From: Akkermansiaceae bacterium UBA1315
Lineage (GTDB): Bacteria; Verrucomicrobiota; Verrucomicrobiia; Verrucomicrobiales; Akkermansiaceae
Length of the DNA stretch: 25,994 bases
Direction of reading: 5' to 3'
Assembly: GCA_002307065.1 (NCBI GenBank)
Contig: DBTN01000026.1
Coordinates: forward strand, 1-25,994
This document shows positions 1 through 6,570 of the stretch, in pieces (within the stretch, counting starts at the first letter, position 1; each line of letters opens with the position of its first letter). The notes under the pieces are model-generated. The model made no database searches and had not been told where the DNA came from. It was given only the letters and a program-made list of their open reading frames with translations. The translations under genes were made by a program, and so were the position numbers.

Positions 1-1100
1 CGCTCTTGGAGCTTCTCGCGGTCGTAATCGCTGGAGGTGTCTTCGATCTGACGGCGGATTTGATTCACGCGGCCAGTGATGCCTTCGGAAGTGCCGCCGC
101 CTTCAACGATGACGGTGGATTCCTTGGTGATGGTGACGCGCTTGGCTTCGCCGAGGTCAGCGAGTTCAACGCTTTCGAGCTTGATGCCGAGGTCTTCGGT
201 GATGACGCGGCCACCAGTGAGGATGGCGAGGTCTTCGAGCATCGCTTTGCGGCGATCGCCGAAACCAGGAGCTTTGACAGCGGCGATGTTGAGGATGCCG
301 CGGAGCTTGTTCACCACGAGGGTTGCAAGAGCTTCACCTTCGACGTCTTCCGCAATGATGAGAAGTGGGCGACCGGTTTTCGCAACTTTTTCAAGGAGAG
401 GAAGCATGTCCTTGAGGGACGAAATCTTCTTCTCGTTGATGAGGATGTAAGCGTTCTCAAGGAATGCTTCCATCGACTCAGGATTGGTGACGAAGTATGG
501 GGAAAGATATCCCTTGTCGAATTGCATACCTTCGACGACTTCGAGGTTGGTTTCGATACCCTTGGCTTCTTCCACGGTGATCGTTCCGTCTTTGCCGACT
601 TTGTCCATGGCTTCGGCGATGATGTTGCCGATTTCGGTGTCCCAGTTGGCGGAAACGGTAGCGACTTGTGCGATTTCCTTGGTGTCCGAGACGGTCTTGG
701 AGATCACTTTGAGTTGAGCGACGATCGCTTCGGTGGCCTTTTGGATACCGCGTTGAAGCGAGATCGGGTTGGCGCCGGCGGTCACGTTGCGAAGGCCTTC
801 TTTGTAGATGGCTTCGGCAAGTACGGTAGCGGTAGTAGTTCCGTCACCAGCGATGTCCGAGGTTTTGCTCGAAACTTCGCGGATGAGCTGAGCGCCCATG
901 TTTTCATAAGGGCACTCGAGTTCGATTTCCTTGGCAACCGAAACACCGTCTTTGGTGATGGTTGGGGAACCGAATTTTTTGTCGAGGATCACGTTCCGAC
1001 CGGATGGTCCGAGGGTCGCCTTGACGGCGCGTGCGAGTTTTTCGACACCGCGAAGGAGTGCCTGACGAGCTGCTTCGTCGAATTGGAGTTGTTTGGCCAT
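1..1100 (-). CDS. groEL: Chaperonin GroEL (60 kDa), 3' end beyond window
   Basis: This is the large chaperonin subunit, which forms the double-ring ATP-driven folding chamber in the cytoplasm with GroES as lid. The first 366 codons are present, about two thirds of a normal 545-residue protein; the rest lies left of position 1. The start is MAKQLQFDEAAR at 1100. Family signatures read directly are TLGPSGRNV (residues 29-37), the ATP-site GDGTTTATVLA from residue 85 with the catalytic Asp at 86, and the apical-domain stretch APGFGDRRKAMLEDLAILTGG. It lies 117 bp downstream of groES on the same strand, the usual groESL order. No Shine-Dalgarno is visible before the ATG. The opposite-strand open frame here is a shadow. 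Confidence 0.98.
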   Translation of the reverse strand, partial: MAKQLQFDEAARQALLRGVEKLARAVKATLGPSGRNVILDKKFGSPTITKDGVSVAKEIELECPYENMGAQLIREVSSKTSDIAGDGTTTATVLAEAIYKEGLRNVTAGANPISLQRGIQKATEAIVAQLKVISKTVSDTKEIAQVATVSANWDTEIGNIIAEAMDKVGKDGTITVEEAKGIETNLEVVEGMQFDKGYLSPYFVTNPESMEAFLENAYILINEKKISSLKDMLPLLEKVAKTGRPLLIIAEDVEGEALATLVVNKLRGILNIAAVKAPGFGDRRKAMLEDLAILTGGRVITEDLGIKLESVELADLGEAKRVTITKESTVIVEGGGTSEGITGRVNQIRRQIEDTSSDYDREKLQE

Positions 1101-1217
1101 TGTGGTTACTAGTTAAAAGTTATTTGTTATAAGTTAAAAGGCGGATTCTACGTATCGGTGCGCGTTCGGGAGTTTTCCCTAATAACTTTTAACCGATAAC
1201 GAATAACGCCGCAGGCT
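1101..1217. repeat. groES-groEL spacer with short-word repeats and a 12-bp inverted repeat
   Basis: The spacer carries a perfect 12-bp inverted repeat: GTTAAAAGTTAT at 1112-1123 and ATAACTTTTAAC at 1182-1193, 58 bp apart. A related word pair, GTTATTTGTTAT (1119-1130) and ATAACGAATAAC (1196-1207), matches in inverted orientation with one mismatch. The words are variants of TTAAAAGTTA/TTATAAGTTA. In the groESL transcript the arms could pair to form a long hairpin, which may act as a processing or stability element between the two cistrons. That function is inference; the repeat itself is read from the sequence. Confidence 0.6.
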
Positions 1218-1508
1218 TCAGCCGACAATGCCGAGGATGTCGGACTCGGAGAGGATGAGAACATCCTGGCCGTCGACTTTGACTTCGGTGCCGCCGTATT
1301 TGGAGATGAGTACTTTGTCACCGACTTTGACGGTGAACTCGATGGCGTTGCCTTTTTCGTCTTTGCCACCGGTTCCGAGGCTGAGGACTTCAGCTTCTTG
1401 TGGTTTTTCTTTTGCCGTGTCCGGAAGGACGATGCCGCCAGCGCTGATGGCGTCGGCTTCGAGACGTTTGACGAGGACGCGTTGTCCAAGGGGTTTGATA
1501 TTAGCCAT
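1218..1508 (-). CDS. groES: Co-chaperonin GroES (10 kDa)
   Basis: A 96-residue co-chaperonin that caps the GroEL ring, of normal length for the family. It begins MANIKPLGQRVLVKRLEAD and ends SDILGIVG. The mobile loop that contacts GroEL (about residues 17-33) contains SAGGIVLPDTAKEKP, with the conserved GGIVLP core. The downstream KVGDKVLISKYGGTEVKVDG is the typical beta-barrel core. It is 77 bp downstream of the fic gene and upstream of groEL, all on the minus strand. There is no Shine-Dalgarno and no CIRCE operator upstream; an imperfect inverted repeat at 1547-1570 is the only obvious site in the gap. Identification is secure. Confidence 0.98.
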   Translation of the reverse strand: MANIKPLGQRVLVKRLEADAISAGGIVLPDTAKEKPQEAEVLSLGTGGKDEKGNAIEFTVKVGDKVLISKYGGTEVKVDGQDVLILSESDILGIVG

Positions 1509-1546
1509 GATGTATTTTATGGTTTGGTTATGTTTCTGTGAGAAGC

Positions 1547-1570
1547 CACGCTCTTAAAAGAAAGAGAGTG
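1547..1570. promoter_or_regulatory. Imperfect inverted repeat upstream of groES
   Basis: CACGCTCTT (1547-1555) and AAGAGAGTG (1562-1570) form a 9-bp inverted repeat with one mismatch around a 6-bp spacer, 39 bp before the groES start. The position suits an operator or a fic transcript end, but no T-run follows on the minus strand. It does not match CIRCE (TTAGCACTC, 9 bp, GAGTGCTAA). Any role in heat-shock control is inference. Confidence 0.3.
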
Positions 1571-1573
1571 GAA

Positions 1574-1597
1574 AGTTTTCAGTGTTCAGTTTTCAGG
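1574..1597. repeat. Short-word repeat (TTCAG tract) overlapping the fic stop
   Basis: Three closely spaced TTCAG words with the spacings of the AGTTTTCAG / TGTTCAG / TTTTCAG type span the end of fic. Read on the minus strand the tract is CTGAAAACTGAACACTGAAA. The fic stop codon (1586-1588) is formed inside it, so the last residues of Fic are encoded by the repeat. It resembles in style the tracts at 1111-1140, 16299-16322 and 16522-16545. Confidence 0.55.
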
Positions 1598-2320
1598 AAG
1601 AGGATTGTCCAAGGCTGAGAGCCAATGGTCGAATTCCTGATCGAGTTGTTCGGTGAGAAAGTTGAGCCAGGTTTGGAAATCGCCGGAGTCGGCGGCTTCG
1701 AGGGCGTTGTAATAAGCTTGGCGGAGATCGGTGGGAATGGAAATGGGCGGATAACCGGCGGCAAGGAGCACGAAGTTCATCGCGAGCCGCGCGGTGCGGC
1801 CATTGCCATCGGTGAACGGATGAATACGGGCAATTTCGTGATGAAGTTTCGCCGCACGTTCAATGGGATCGGAAATGGTTGGAATTTCAGCGAACAAACC
1901 GGTCATCAAATCCGGGACCTTGATCGCGTTGGGAGGAACGTGATTTGAACCGGCGACACGTACTGCGTATGACCGGTAAGACCCGTTGGCCTTATCATCG
2001 ATACCGGTTAGCAATGTCCGATGCAGATCAAGCAAACCGGTTTCGGTCAGGGAAGCGTTGGGTTGAGCGAGTTGTTTCACTTGCTCCCAAGCTTTCGAAA
2101 GATTGACCGCTTCGAGGTGATCCTTGAGCGGTTTGCCGGAAACGGTGACCCCTTTGGAAAGAACGATCTCCGTTTCGCGAAGCGTCAGACTATTGCCTTC
2201 GATCGAGTTCGACTCATACACCATCCGCACATCCCACGCCGCCGCAAGACTGGCAACCGACTCCGGAGAGAGCGGTCGCAGCGCGGTGAGGCGGTGGTGT
2301 TTGGTGGTGAGAGTTTGCAT
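1586..2320 (-). CDS. Fic family protein, class II (probable AMPylase)
   Basis: A 244-residue Fic-domain enzyme. Fic proteins usually transfer AMP (or another nucleotide-derived group) from a nucleotide onto a hydroxyl of a target protein. The catalytic motif HPFTDGNGR is intact at residues 167-175, including the catalytic His167. An N-terminal inhibitory motif of the S/T-x-x-x-E-G/N type, SNSIEG, is at residues 37-42 with Glu41 as the expected inhibitory residue. This makes it a class II, self-inhibited Fic. The fold is complete, with an N-terminal Fic_N-like part (about 1-80) and a Fic core (about 90-210). It lies between dnaK and groES on the same strand, bounded by a REP-like element upstream and a short-word repeat at its stop. 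No antitoxin-like gene is next to it. The target is not shown by the sequence; DnaK or GroEL is a guess from context. Confidence 0.93.
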   Translation of the reverse strand: MQTLTTKHHRLTALRPLSPESVASLAAAWDVRMVYESNSIEGNSLTLRETEIVLSKGVTVSGKPLKDHLEAVNLSKAWEQVKQLAQPNASLTETGLLDLHRTLLTGIDDKANGSYRSYAVRVAGSNHVPPNAIKVPDLMTGLFAEIPTISDPIERAAKLHHEIARIHPFTDGNGRTARLAMNFVLLAAGYPPISIPTDLRQAYYNALEAADSGDFQTWLNFLTEQLDQEFDHWLSALDNPLPEN

Positions 2321-2409
2321 CTTGAGTCGCCCCTTCAGGGCTCGGATTCCTATGGTATCAAAACCCGGGGCGTTGCCCCGGGCTGTGATGAGTCGCCCCG
2401 ATTGGGGCT
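2321..2409. repeat. REP-like triple-hairpin element between dnaK and fic
   Basis: This 89-bp block almost fills the dnaK-fic gap. It has three hairpins: GCCC/GGGC (2329-2332 with 2338-2341), the central perfect CCCGGGGC-GTT-GCCCCGGG (2364-2382), and GCCCC/GGGGC (2395-2399 with 2404-2408). The outer two share the lead-in GAGTCGCCCC. The arrangement is like REP/BIME palindromes mobilised by RAYT transposases. I believe similar elements with a CCCGGGGCGTTGCCCCGGG core recur in other bacteria, but I could not search. No transposase is present in the window. Confidence 0.65.
2360..2382 (-). terminator. Possible dnaK terminator (central hairpin of REP-like element)
   Basis: On the minus strand the 8-bp GC-only stem CCCGGGGC/GCCCCGGG with a 3-nt loop is followed directly by TTTTGAT, 34 bp after the dnaK stop. 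That is a plausible intrinsic terminator with a short T-run. It would separate dnaK from fic-groESL, which would then need its own promoter. Confidence 0.4.
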
Positions 2410-2415
2410 TAAGAT

Positions 2416-4326
2416 TTAGTCGACCACTTCGGCATCCACGACCTTGCCCTTCGCTTGTTTTGGCTCGTTGGAGGCTTGCTCGTTTGAGGGCTCGACATCC
2501 GGTTGCTGGGCGGCGGCGCCGGCTTGTTGGGCGGCTTCGGCGAGGGCTTGGAGCGAATTTTCGAGATCGGTGGTGGCGGCGGTGATTTGGGAAACATCGT
2601 CGCTGGAGATCGCGTCCTTGACGGCTTTAATCTTGGCTTCGAGGGATTCCTTCAATTCGGCCGGTGCGTTGTCACCGAGTTCGCCGAGTTGTTTCTCGAC
2701 GGAGAAGGCGAGGTTTTCGGCCTTGTTTTTGGCATCGACCTTTTCAACGCGCTTCTTGTCTTCGTCGGCGTGGGCTTCGGCGTCGCGCTTGGCTTTTTCG
2801 ATTTCGTCTTTCGACAAACCGGATGAACCTTGGATCGAAATCTTCTGCTCCTTGCCGGACTGCTTGTCCTTGGCGGAAACGTGGAGAATTCCGTTCGCGT
2901 CGATGTCGAAGGTCACTTCGATCTGCGGTTCGCCGCGGCGGGCCGGGGCGATGCCATCGAGCTTGAATTTTCCGAGCAGCTTGTTGTCCGCAAACATCGG
3001 GCGCTCGCCTTGCGAGATTTGGATGTCAACGGCGGGCTGGTTGTCGGCGGCGGTCGAGAAAACCTGCGACTTCTTGGCCGGGATGGTGGTGTTGCGCTCG
3101 ATCATCGGGGTCGCACGGCCACCTTCGGTTTCGATCGAAAGAGTGAGCGGGCTGACGTCGAGAAGAAGCACGTCTTTCACATCACCACGGAGCACGCCGC
3201 CTTGGATCGCGGCGCCGATGGCGACCACTTCGTCGGGGTTGACGCCTTGGTGAGGGGTTTGACCGGCGAGTTCGCGGGCAACTTCGACGACTTTCGGCAT
3301 CCGGGTCATCCCGCCGACGAGCACGAGCTCTTGGATATCAGCAGCGGAAACGCCGGCTTCCTTAAGGCAATCGCGGACCGGTTTTTTGGTGCGCTCGAAA
3401 AGGGAATCGGTGAGTTGCTCAAGCTTCGAACGGGAGATCGAAAGCTGGATGTGCTTCGGACCGGTTGCGTCTGCGGTGATGAACGGCAGGTTGATGTCGT
3501 AGGATTGGGTGGAGGAAAGGGCGATTTTCGCTTTTTCCGCTTCTTCCTTGATCCGTTGCAGCGCGTCTGGCTGGCCGGAAAGATCGATGCCTTGGTCCTT
3601 TTTGAACTCGCCGACGATCCATTCGATCAGCGTGTTGTCCCAGTCGTCACCACCGAGTTGGGTGTCGCCGTCGGTGGCGAGCACTTCGAAAACGCCGTCG
3701 CCGATTTCGAGGACGGAAATATCGAACGTTCCACCGCCAAGGTCGTAAACCGCGATTTTTTCGTCGGATTTTTTGTCGAGGCCGTAAGCGAGCGCAGCGG
3801 CGGTCGGCTCGTTGATGATGCGGAGCACTTCGAGGCCGGCGATTTCACCGGCGGCTTTGGTGGCGTTCCGTTGGGAGTCGTTGAAATAAGCAGGAACCGT
3901 GATGACGGCCTGGGTGATTTTTTCACCGAGCTTGGCTTCGGCATCGGCTTTCAGTTTGCCGAGGACCATCGCGGCGATTTCTTGCGGCGAGTAGGTTTTC
4001 TTTTCGCCCGCGACTTCCACTTCGATGTGCGCATCTCCATTGGAGGCGGCGACGATCGTGTAAGGCATGCGTTTGTCGGCGGCGGTGAGTTCGGAGAACT
4101 TGCGGCCGATCAGGCGTTTGGCGGAGAAAATCGTGTTTTTCGGGTTGGTGACCGCTTGGCGTTTGGCGGCTTGGCCAACGAGGCGCTCACCGCTTTTGGA
4201 GAAAGCGACCACCGAAGGGGTGGTGCGGGCACCTTCCGAGTTTTCAAGGACGGTGGGTTCGCCGCCATCCATGACGGACATACAAGAGTTCGTGGTGCCG
4301 AGGTCGATTCCGAGAATTTTTGACAT
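2416..4326 (-). CDS. dnaK: Chaperone protein DnaK (Hsp70)
   Basis: A full-length 636-residue Hsp70. The N-terminal ATPase domain starts MSKILGIDLGTTNSCMSVMDGG with phosphate-1 loop DLGTTNS, followed by the VYDLGGGTFDIS phosphate-2 loop near residue 195. The interdomain linker DVLLLDVSPLTLSIETEGG joins it to the substrate-binding domain, which is followed by a helical lid and a low-complexity Ala/Gln tail. The protein ends VVDAEVVD, so its last four residues (EVVD) differ from the Lys-rich ends of many bacterial DnaKs and superficially resemble the EEVD tail of eukaryotic Hsp70. The start is supported by an AAGGA Shine-Dalgarno nine bases before the ATG, rare in this window. grpE and dnaJ are not adjacent. 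It is divergent from recJ across a 330-bp gap. Confidence 0.99.
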   Translation of the reverse strand: MSKILGIDLGTTNSCMSVMDGGEPTVLENSEGARTTPSVVAFSKSGERLVGQAAKRQAVTNPKNTIFSAKRLIGRKFSELTAADKRMPYTIVAASNGDAHIEVEVAGEKKTYSPQEIAAMVLGKLKADAEAKLGEKITQAVITVPAYFNDSQRNATKAAGEIAGLEVLRIINEPTAAALAYGLDKKSDEKIAVYDLGGGTFDISVLEIGDGVFEVLATDGDTQLGGDDWDNTLIEWIVGEFKKDQGIDLSGQPDALQRIKEEAEKAKIALSSTQSYDINLPFITADATGPKHIQLSISRSKLEQLTDSLFERTKKPVRDCLKEAGVSAADIQELVLVGGMTRMPKVVEVARELAGQTPHQGVNPDEVVAIGAAIQGGVLRGDVKDVLLLDVSPLTLSIETEGGRATPMIERNTTIPAKKSQVFSTAADNQPAVDIQISQGERPMFADNKLLGKFKLDGIAPARRGEPQIEVTFDIDANGILHVSAKDKQSGKEQKISIQGSSGLSKDEIEKAKRDAEAHADEDKKRVEKVDAKNKAENLAFSVEKQLGELGDNAPAELKESLEAKIKAVKDAISSDDVSQITAATTDLENSLQALAEAAQQAGAAAQQPDVEPSNEQASNEPKQAKGKVVDAEVVD

Positions 4327-4439
4327 TTGCTGGGTTCCTTTTTGTTAGATGTGGGTCGAGGGGACAGTTAATTGATACCTGTCTTTTGCAGGGGCTGTGC
4401 CAGTGAGGTGAGTTCGTGCTTAAGGCTTTGATGTTCAGA

Positions 4440-4468
4440 AATTTAAAATTTCGCATTGAAGTCGCCAA
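4440..4468 (-). promoter_or_regulatory. Candidate dnaK promoter
   Basis: On the minus strand TTGGCG (4463-4468) is followed after exactly 17 bp by TAAATT (4440-4445). Each hexamer matches the sigma-70 consensus at four of six positions. It would give a 5' leader of about 105 nt for dnaK. This is a weak call from pattern only. Confidence 0.25.
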
Positions 4469-4491
4469 GGAGTCTCGGGGCGGAGATTTGG

Positions 4492-4525
4492 GACAAAATG
4501 ACGCATTTGGGCTGCGCTTTTTGTC
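4492..4525. promoter_or_regulatory. Bipartite inverted repeat in the dnaK-recJ gap
   Basis: GACAAAA (4492-4498) and TTTTGTC (4519-4525) are perfect inverted arms. Inside them CGC (4502-4504) pairs with GCG (4514-4516). The site lies upstream of the candidate dnaK promoter and could bind a dimeric regulator serving either gene. No known operator is matched. Confidence 0.25.
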
Positions 4526-4656
4526 ACACCGGATCTGATCGAGACGAAATGTCGCAATCGCTGATAAAGAATCGGTTTGGGATGAGTGAAGAACGGGGGC
4601 GCACCAATTGATGTCTTGTGTCGAACCGATTCGTTTCGTTACAGTCCCGCCACTTC

Positions 4657-6354
4657 ATGCGAGCCTTGCCGTTTCGATGGATTCCTCGCGGCGAGCCATT
4701 TCAAAAACAGGGAAATGGTTCGCGAGACGAGTTTCCGCCTATTCTCGAACACCTGATCCGCCAACGGGGCTTACCGATTGGCGTTGACCTTGAAGGCTAT
4801 CTGCGCCCGCGTCTTCGGGATTTGGCAGATCCGTTTCTGATTCCGGATATGAAGCCGGCGGTTGAGCGCTTGTTGCAAGCCATCGATCGAAACGAAAAGG
4901 TTTGTATATACGGCGATTACGACGTGGATGGCGTCACTTCGATCACCCTGATGCGGGCGATTTTGAGGGCGTATGGGCTGGAACCACGGCATTTCATTCC
5001 TCGTCGCGGGCCGGAAGGTTACGGGCTTAGCATCGCTGCGCTGAAACGTTGCATGCAGGAAGGGCCGAAGCCGGATTTATTGATCACGGTGGATTGCGGG
5101 ACGGTTTCCATCAACGAAGTTGCGGAATTGCGAGCGGAAGGAATCGATGTCGTGATTGTGGATCACCACGAGCCGATGGCGGAAGGTCGGCCGGATTGCT
5201 GCGCGTTGGTTAATCCGAAGTGTGGGTCTGAATTTACCTACCTTTGTGCTGCGGGTGTCGTTTTTAAATTGGGCCACGCTTTATTAAAGACCCGTTCAGC
5301 GAATTTGGATCTTAAAGAGCTGATGGATTTGGTGGCGGTGGCGACGATCGCCGACATCGTGCCGATGATTGGTGAAAACCGGTTGCTCGTTCGGCACGGA
5401 CTGAAGCATTTGCCGAGTACGCTGAATCCGGGGCTGCGAGCGTTGCAGGAAGTCACCGGGATGAATGGTCACGCGACCTCGATGGACGTCGGATTCCGGA
5501 TCGGCCCGCGATTGAACGCGGCGGGTCGGATGGACGTGCCCGAAGATGCGCTGGCGACCTTGACCACCGATTGCCGCAGGCTGGCGTTCGATCTGGCGCA
5601 AAAGCTCGACCACTATAATAAAGAGCGGCAAACCCACGAAAATCTGATCCGCCGGGAAGCGATCGATTTGCTCAATCGAGATTTTGTTCCCTCGCGTGAC
5701 GCGGTGATCGTGATTGGTTCGCGTTCTTGGCATCACGGAGTCGTCGGCATCGTCGCCTCGCGGCTGATGCGGCAATATCACAAGCCGACTTTTGTGATCG
5801 CGATTGATGAAGACGGAATCGGGAAAGGCTCGGGCCGCAGTATCGAAGGCATATCGCTGGTCGATGCGATCCGCGCGTGCGACGACCATCTGATCGCCGG
5901 CGGAGGTCACGCGATGGCTGCCGGTTTATCGATCCGGGAAGGAAATCTGGATCATTTCCGAAAGCGTTTTTCCGAATACGTGTTGCAAAACACCAGCGAG
6001 GAACAACGTCAGCCGAAGCTCATGTACGATGCGGAAATCACCTTCGATCAGCTTTCGTTGGAATTTCTCGCCAGTTACGATCTGCTGCAGCCGTTCGGAA
6101 ATGGGAATCCGCAACCGGTTTTCGTCGCGCGAAGGGTCGGGCTCAGCCGCTCGCCTCTGCACATGAAAAACAACCACCTGCGGTTCATGTTGCGTCAAGG
6201 TTACCACGAGCAGGATGCGGTCTATTTCGGAGGTGGCGAGCACCCGCTACCCGATCCTCCGTGGGACATCGCGTTCACGATCGATCGCAACACCTTTCGC
6301 GGGCGGACGACCTTGCAGTTGATTATTCAAGACGTGCGAGCGGCGGGGAGGTGA
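4657..6354 (+). CDS. recJ: Single-stranded-DNA-specific exonuclease RecJ
   Basis: A 5'-3' exonuclease on single-stranded DNA, used in recombination and mismatch repair in the cytoplasm. The DHH core is complete: GDYDVDG (residues 86-92), the VDCGTVS motif, DHHEP (motif III), then GSRSWHHGVVGIVASRL and the DHHA1 motif GGGHAMAAG, and a C-terminal OB-fold portion ending QLIIQDVRAAGR. I chose ATG 4657 (MRALPFRW, 565 residues), since bacterial RecJ starts close to such a sequence. An in-frame GTG at 4618 would add 13 residues. Neither start has a Shine-Dalgarno. It is monocistronic as far as can be seen, 216 bp before the next gene. Confidence 0.95.
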   Translation: MRALPFRWIPRGEPFQKQGNGSRDEFPPILEHLIRQRGLPIGVDLEGYLRPRLRDLADPFLIPDMKPAVERLLQAIDRNEKVCIYGDYDVDGVTSITLMRAILRAYGLEPRHFIPRRGPEGYGLSIAALKRCMQEGPKPDLLITVDCGTVSINEVAELRAEGIDVVIVDHHEPMAEGRPDCCALVNPKCGSEFTYLCAAGVVFKLGHALLKTRSANLDLKELMDLVAVATIADIVPMIGENRLLVRHGLKHLPSTLNPGLRALQEVTGMNGHATSMDVGFRIGPRLNAAGRMDVPEDALATLTTDCRRLAFDLAQKLDHYNKERQTHENLIRREAIDLLNRDFVPSRDAVIVIGSRSWHHGVVGIVASRLMRQYHKPTFVIAIDEDGIGKGSGRSIEGISLVDAIRACDDHLIAGGGHAMAAGLSIREGNLDHFRKRFSEYVLQNTSEEQRQPKLMYDAEITFDQLSLEFLASYDLLQPFGNGNPQPVFVARRVGLSRSPLHMKNNHLRFMLRQGYHEQDAVYFGGGEHPLPDPPWDIAFTIDRNTFRGRTTLQLIIQDVRAAGR

Positions 6355-6461
6355 AATTTTTCCGGGGTGTTCGTCATCAACGCAGCCGTTTCTGGTCATT
6401 CGTCGCTTGAATGATCCTGACGCGGGATGGTCGATATTTCGGCGATTCTTGGAAAAACCGG

Positions 6462-6477
6462 TTTGGAAATTTCCAAA
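6462..6477. promoter_or_regulatory. Perfect 16-bp palindrome upstream of rpiB-glyA
   Basis: TTTGGAAATTTCCAAA is a perfect 16-bp palindrome about 95 bp before the chosen start of the fused rpiB-glyA gene, directly after an ACCGG. A third partial copy, ATTTCCAAACGGG, lies near 6528-6540 and could pair with the first arm instead, giving two alternative hairpins. This suits a repressor site or an attenuator; function is unproven. Confidence 0.35.
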
Positions 6478-6570
6478 GCGGCACTTCATTCAAGAGTCCG
6501 GGGAATCGAAGTTCGCAAAGATTCCGATTTCCAAACGGGCTCTCAAGCACTTCAATCCCGGCCCCGTCCC

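Larger units (their letters stand above)
4327..4656. other. Divergent intergenic region dnaK / recJ
   Basis: 330 bp with no supportable gene or RNA. It should hold promoters for both dnaK (leftward) and recJ (rightward). A 5-bp inverted repeat GACAG/CTGTC lies near the dnaK start (about 4361-4382), and a bipartite inverted repeat lies at 4492-4525. Neither matches CIRCE or a sigma-32 consensus that I can recognise. Confidence 0.5.

Noticed and set aside
6..1112. 368-residue plus-strand open frame over groEL
   Set aside because: It is the antisense shadow of groEL; its composition is Phe/Gly/Asp-rich as expected from complementing a GC3-biased gene and it matches no family.
1501..1585. CIRCE operator before groES
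   Set aside because: No TTAGCACTC-N9-GAGTGCTAA; the inverted repeat found has different arms and a 6-bp spacer.
1586..2320. Toxin-antitoxin module of Fic/AntF type
   Set aside because: The inhibitory motif is within the Fic protein itself (class II) and no small antitoxin gene is next to it.
2830..4323. 497-residue plus-strand open frame over dnaK
   Set aside because: Antisense shadow of dnaK; the minus strand carries an unmistakable Hsp70.
4327..4656. tRNA or small RNA gene in the dnaK-recJ gap
   Set aside because: No T-arm GGTTCRANNCC or cloverleaf pairing could be found by eye.
6427..6570. 48-residue N-terminal extension of the RpiB-GlyA frame
   Set aside because: RpiB homology begins at MSQSIYRIAFGADHG; the upstream part contains the palindromic leader and has no family support.
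6355..6570. Glycine or THF riboswitch before the SHMT fusion
   Set aside because: The leader has a palindrome but none of the conserved aptamer core words that I can recognise.
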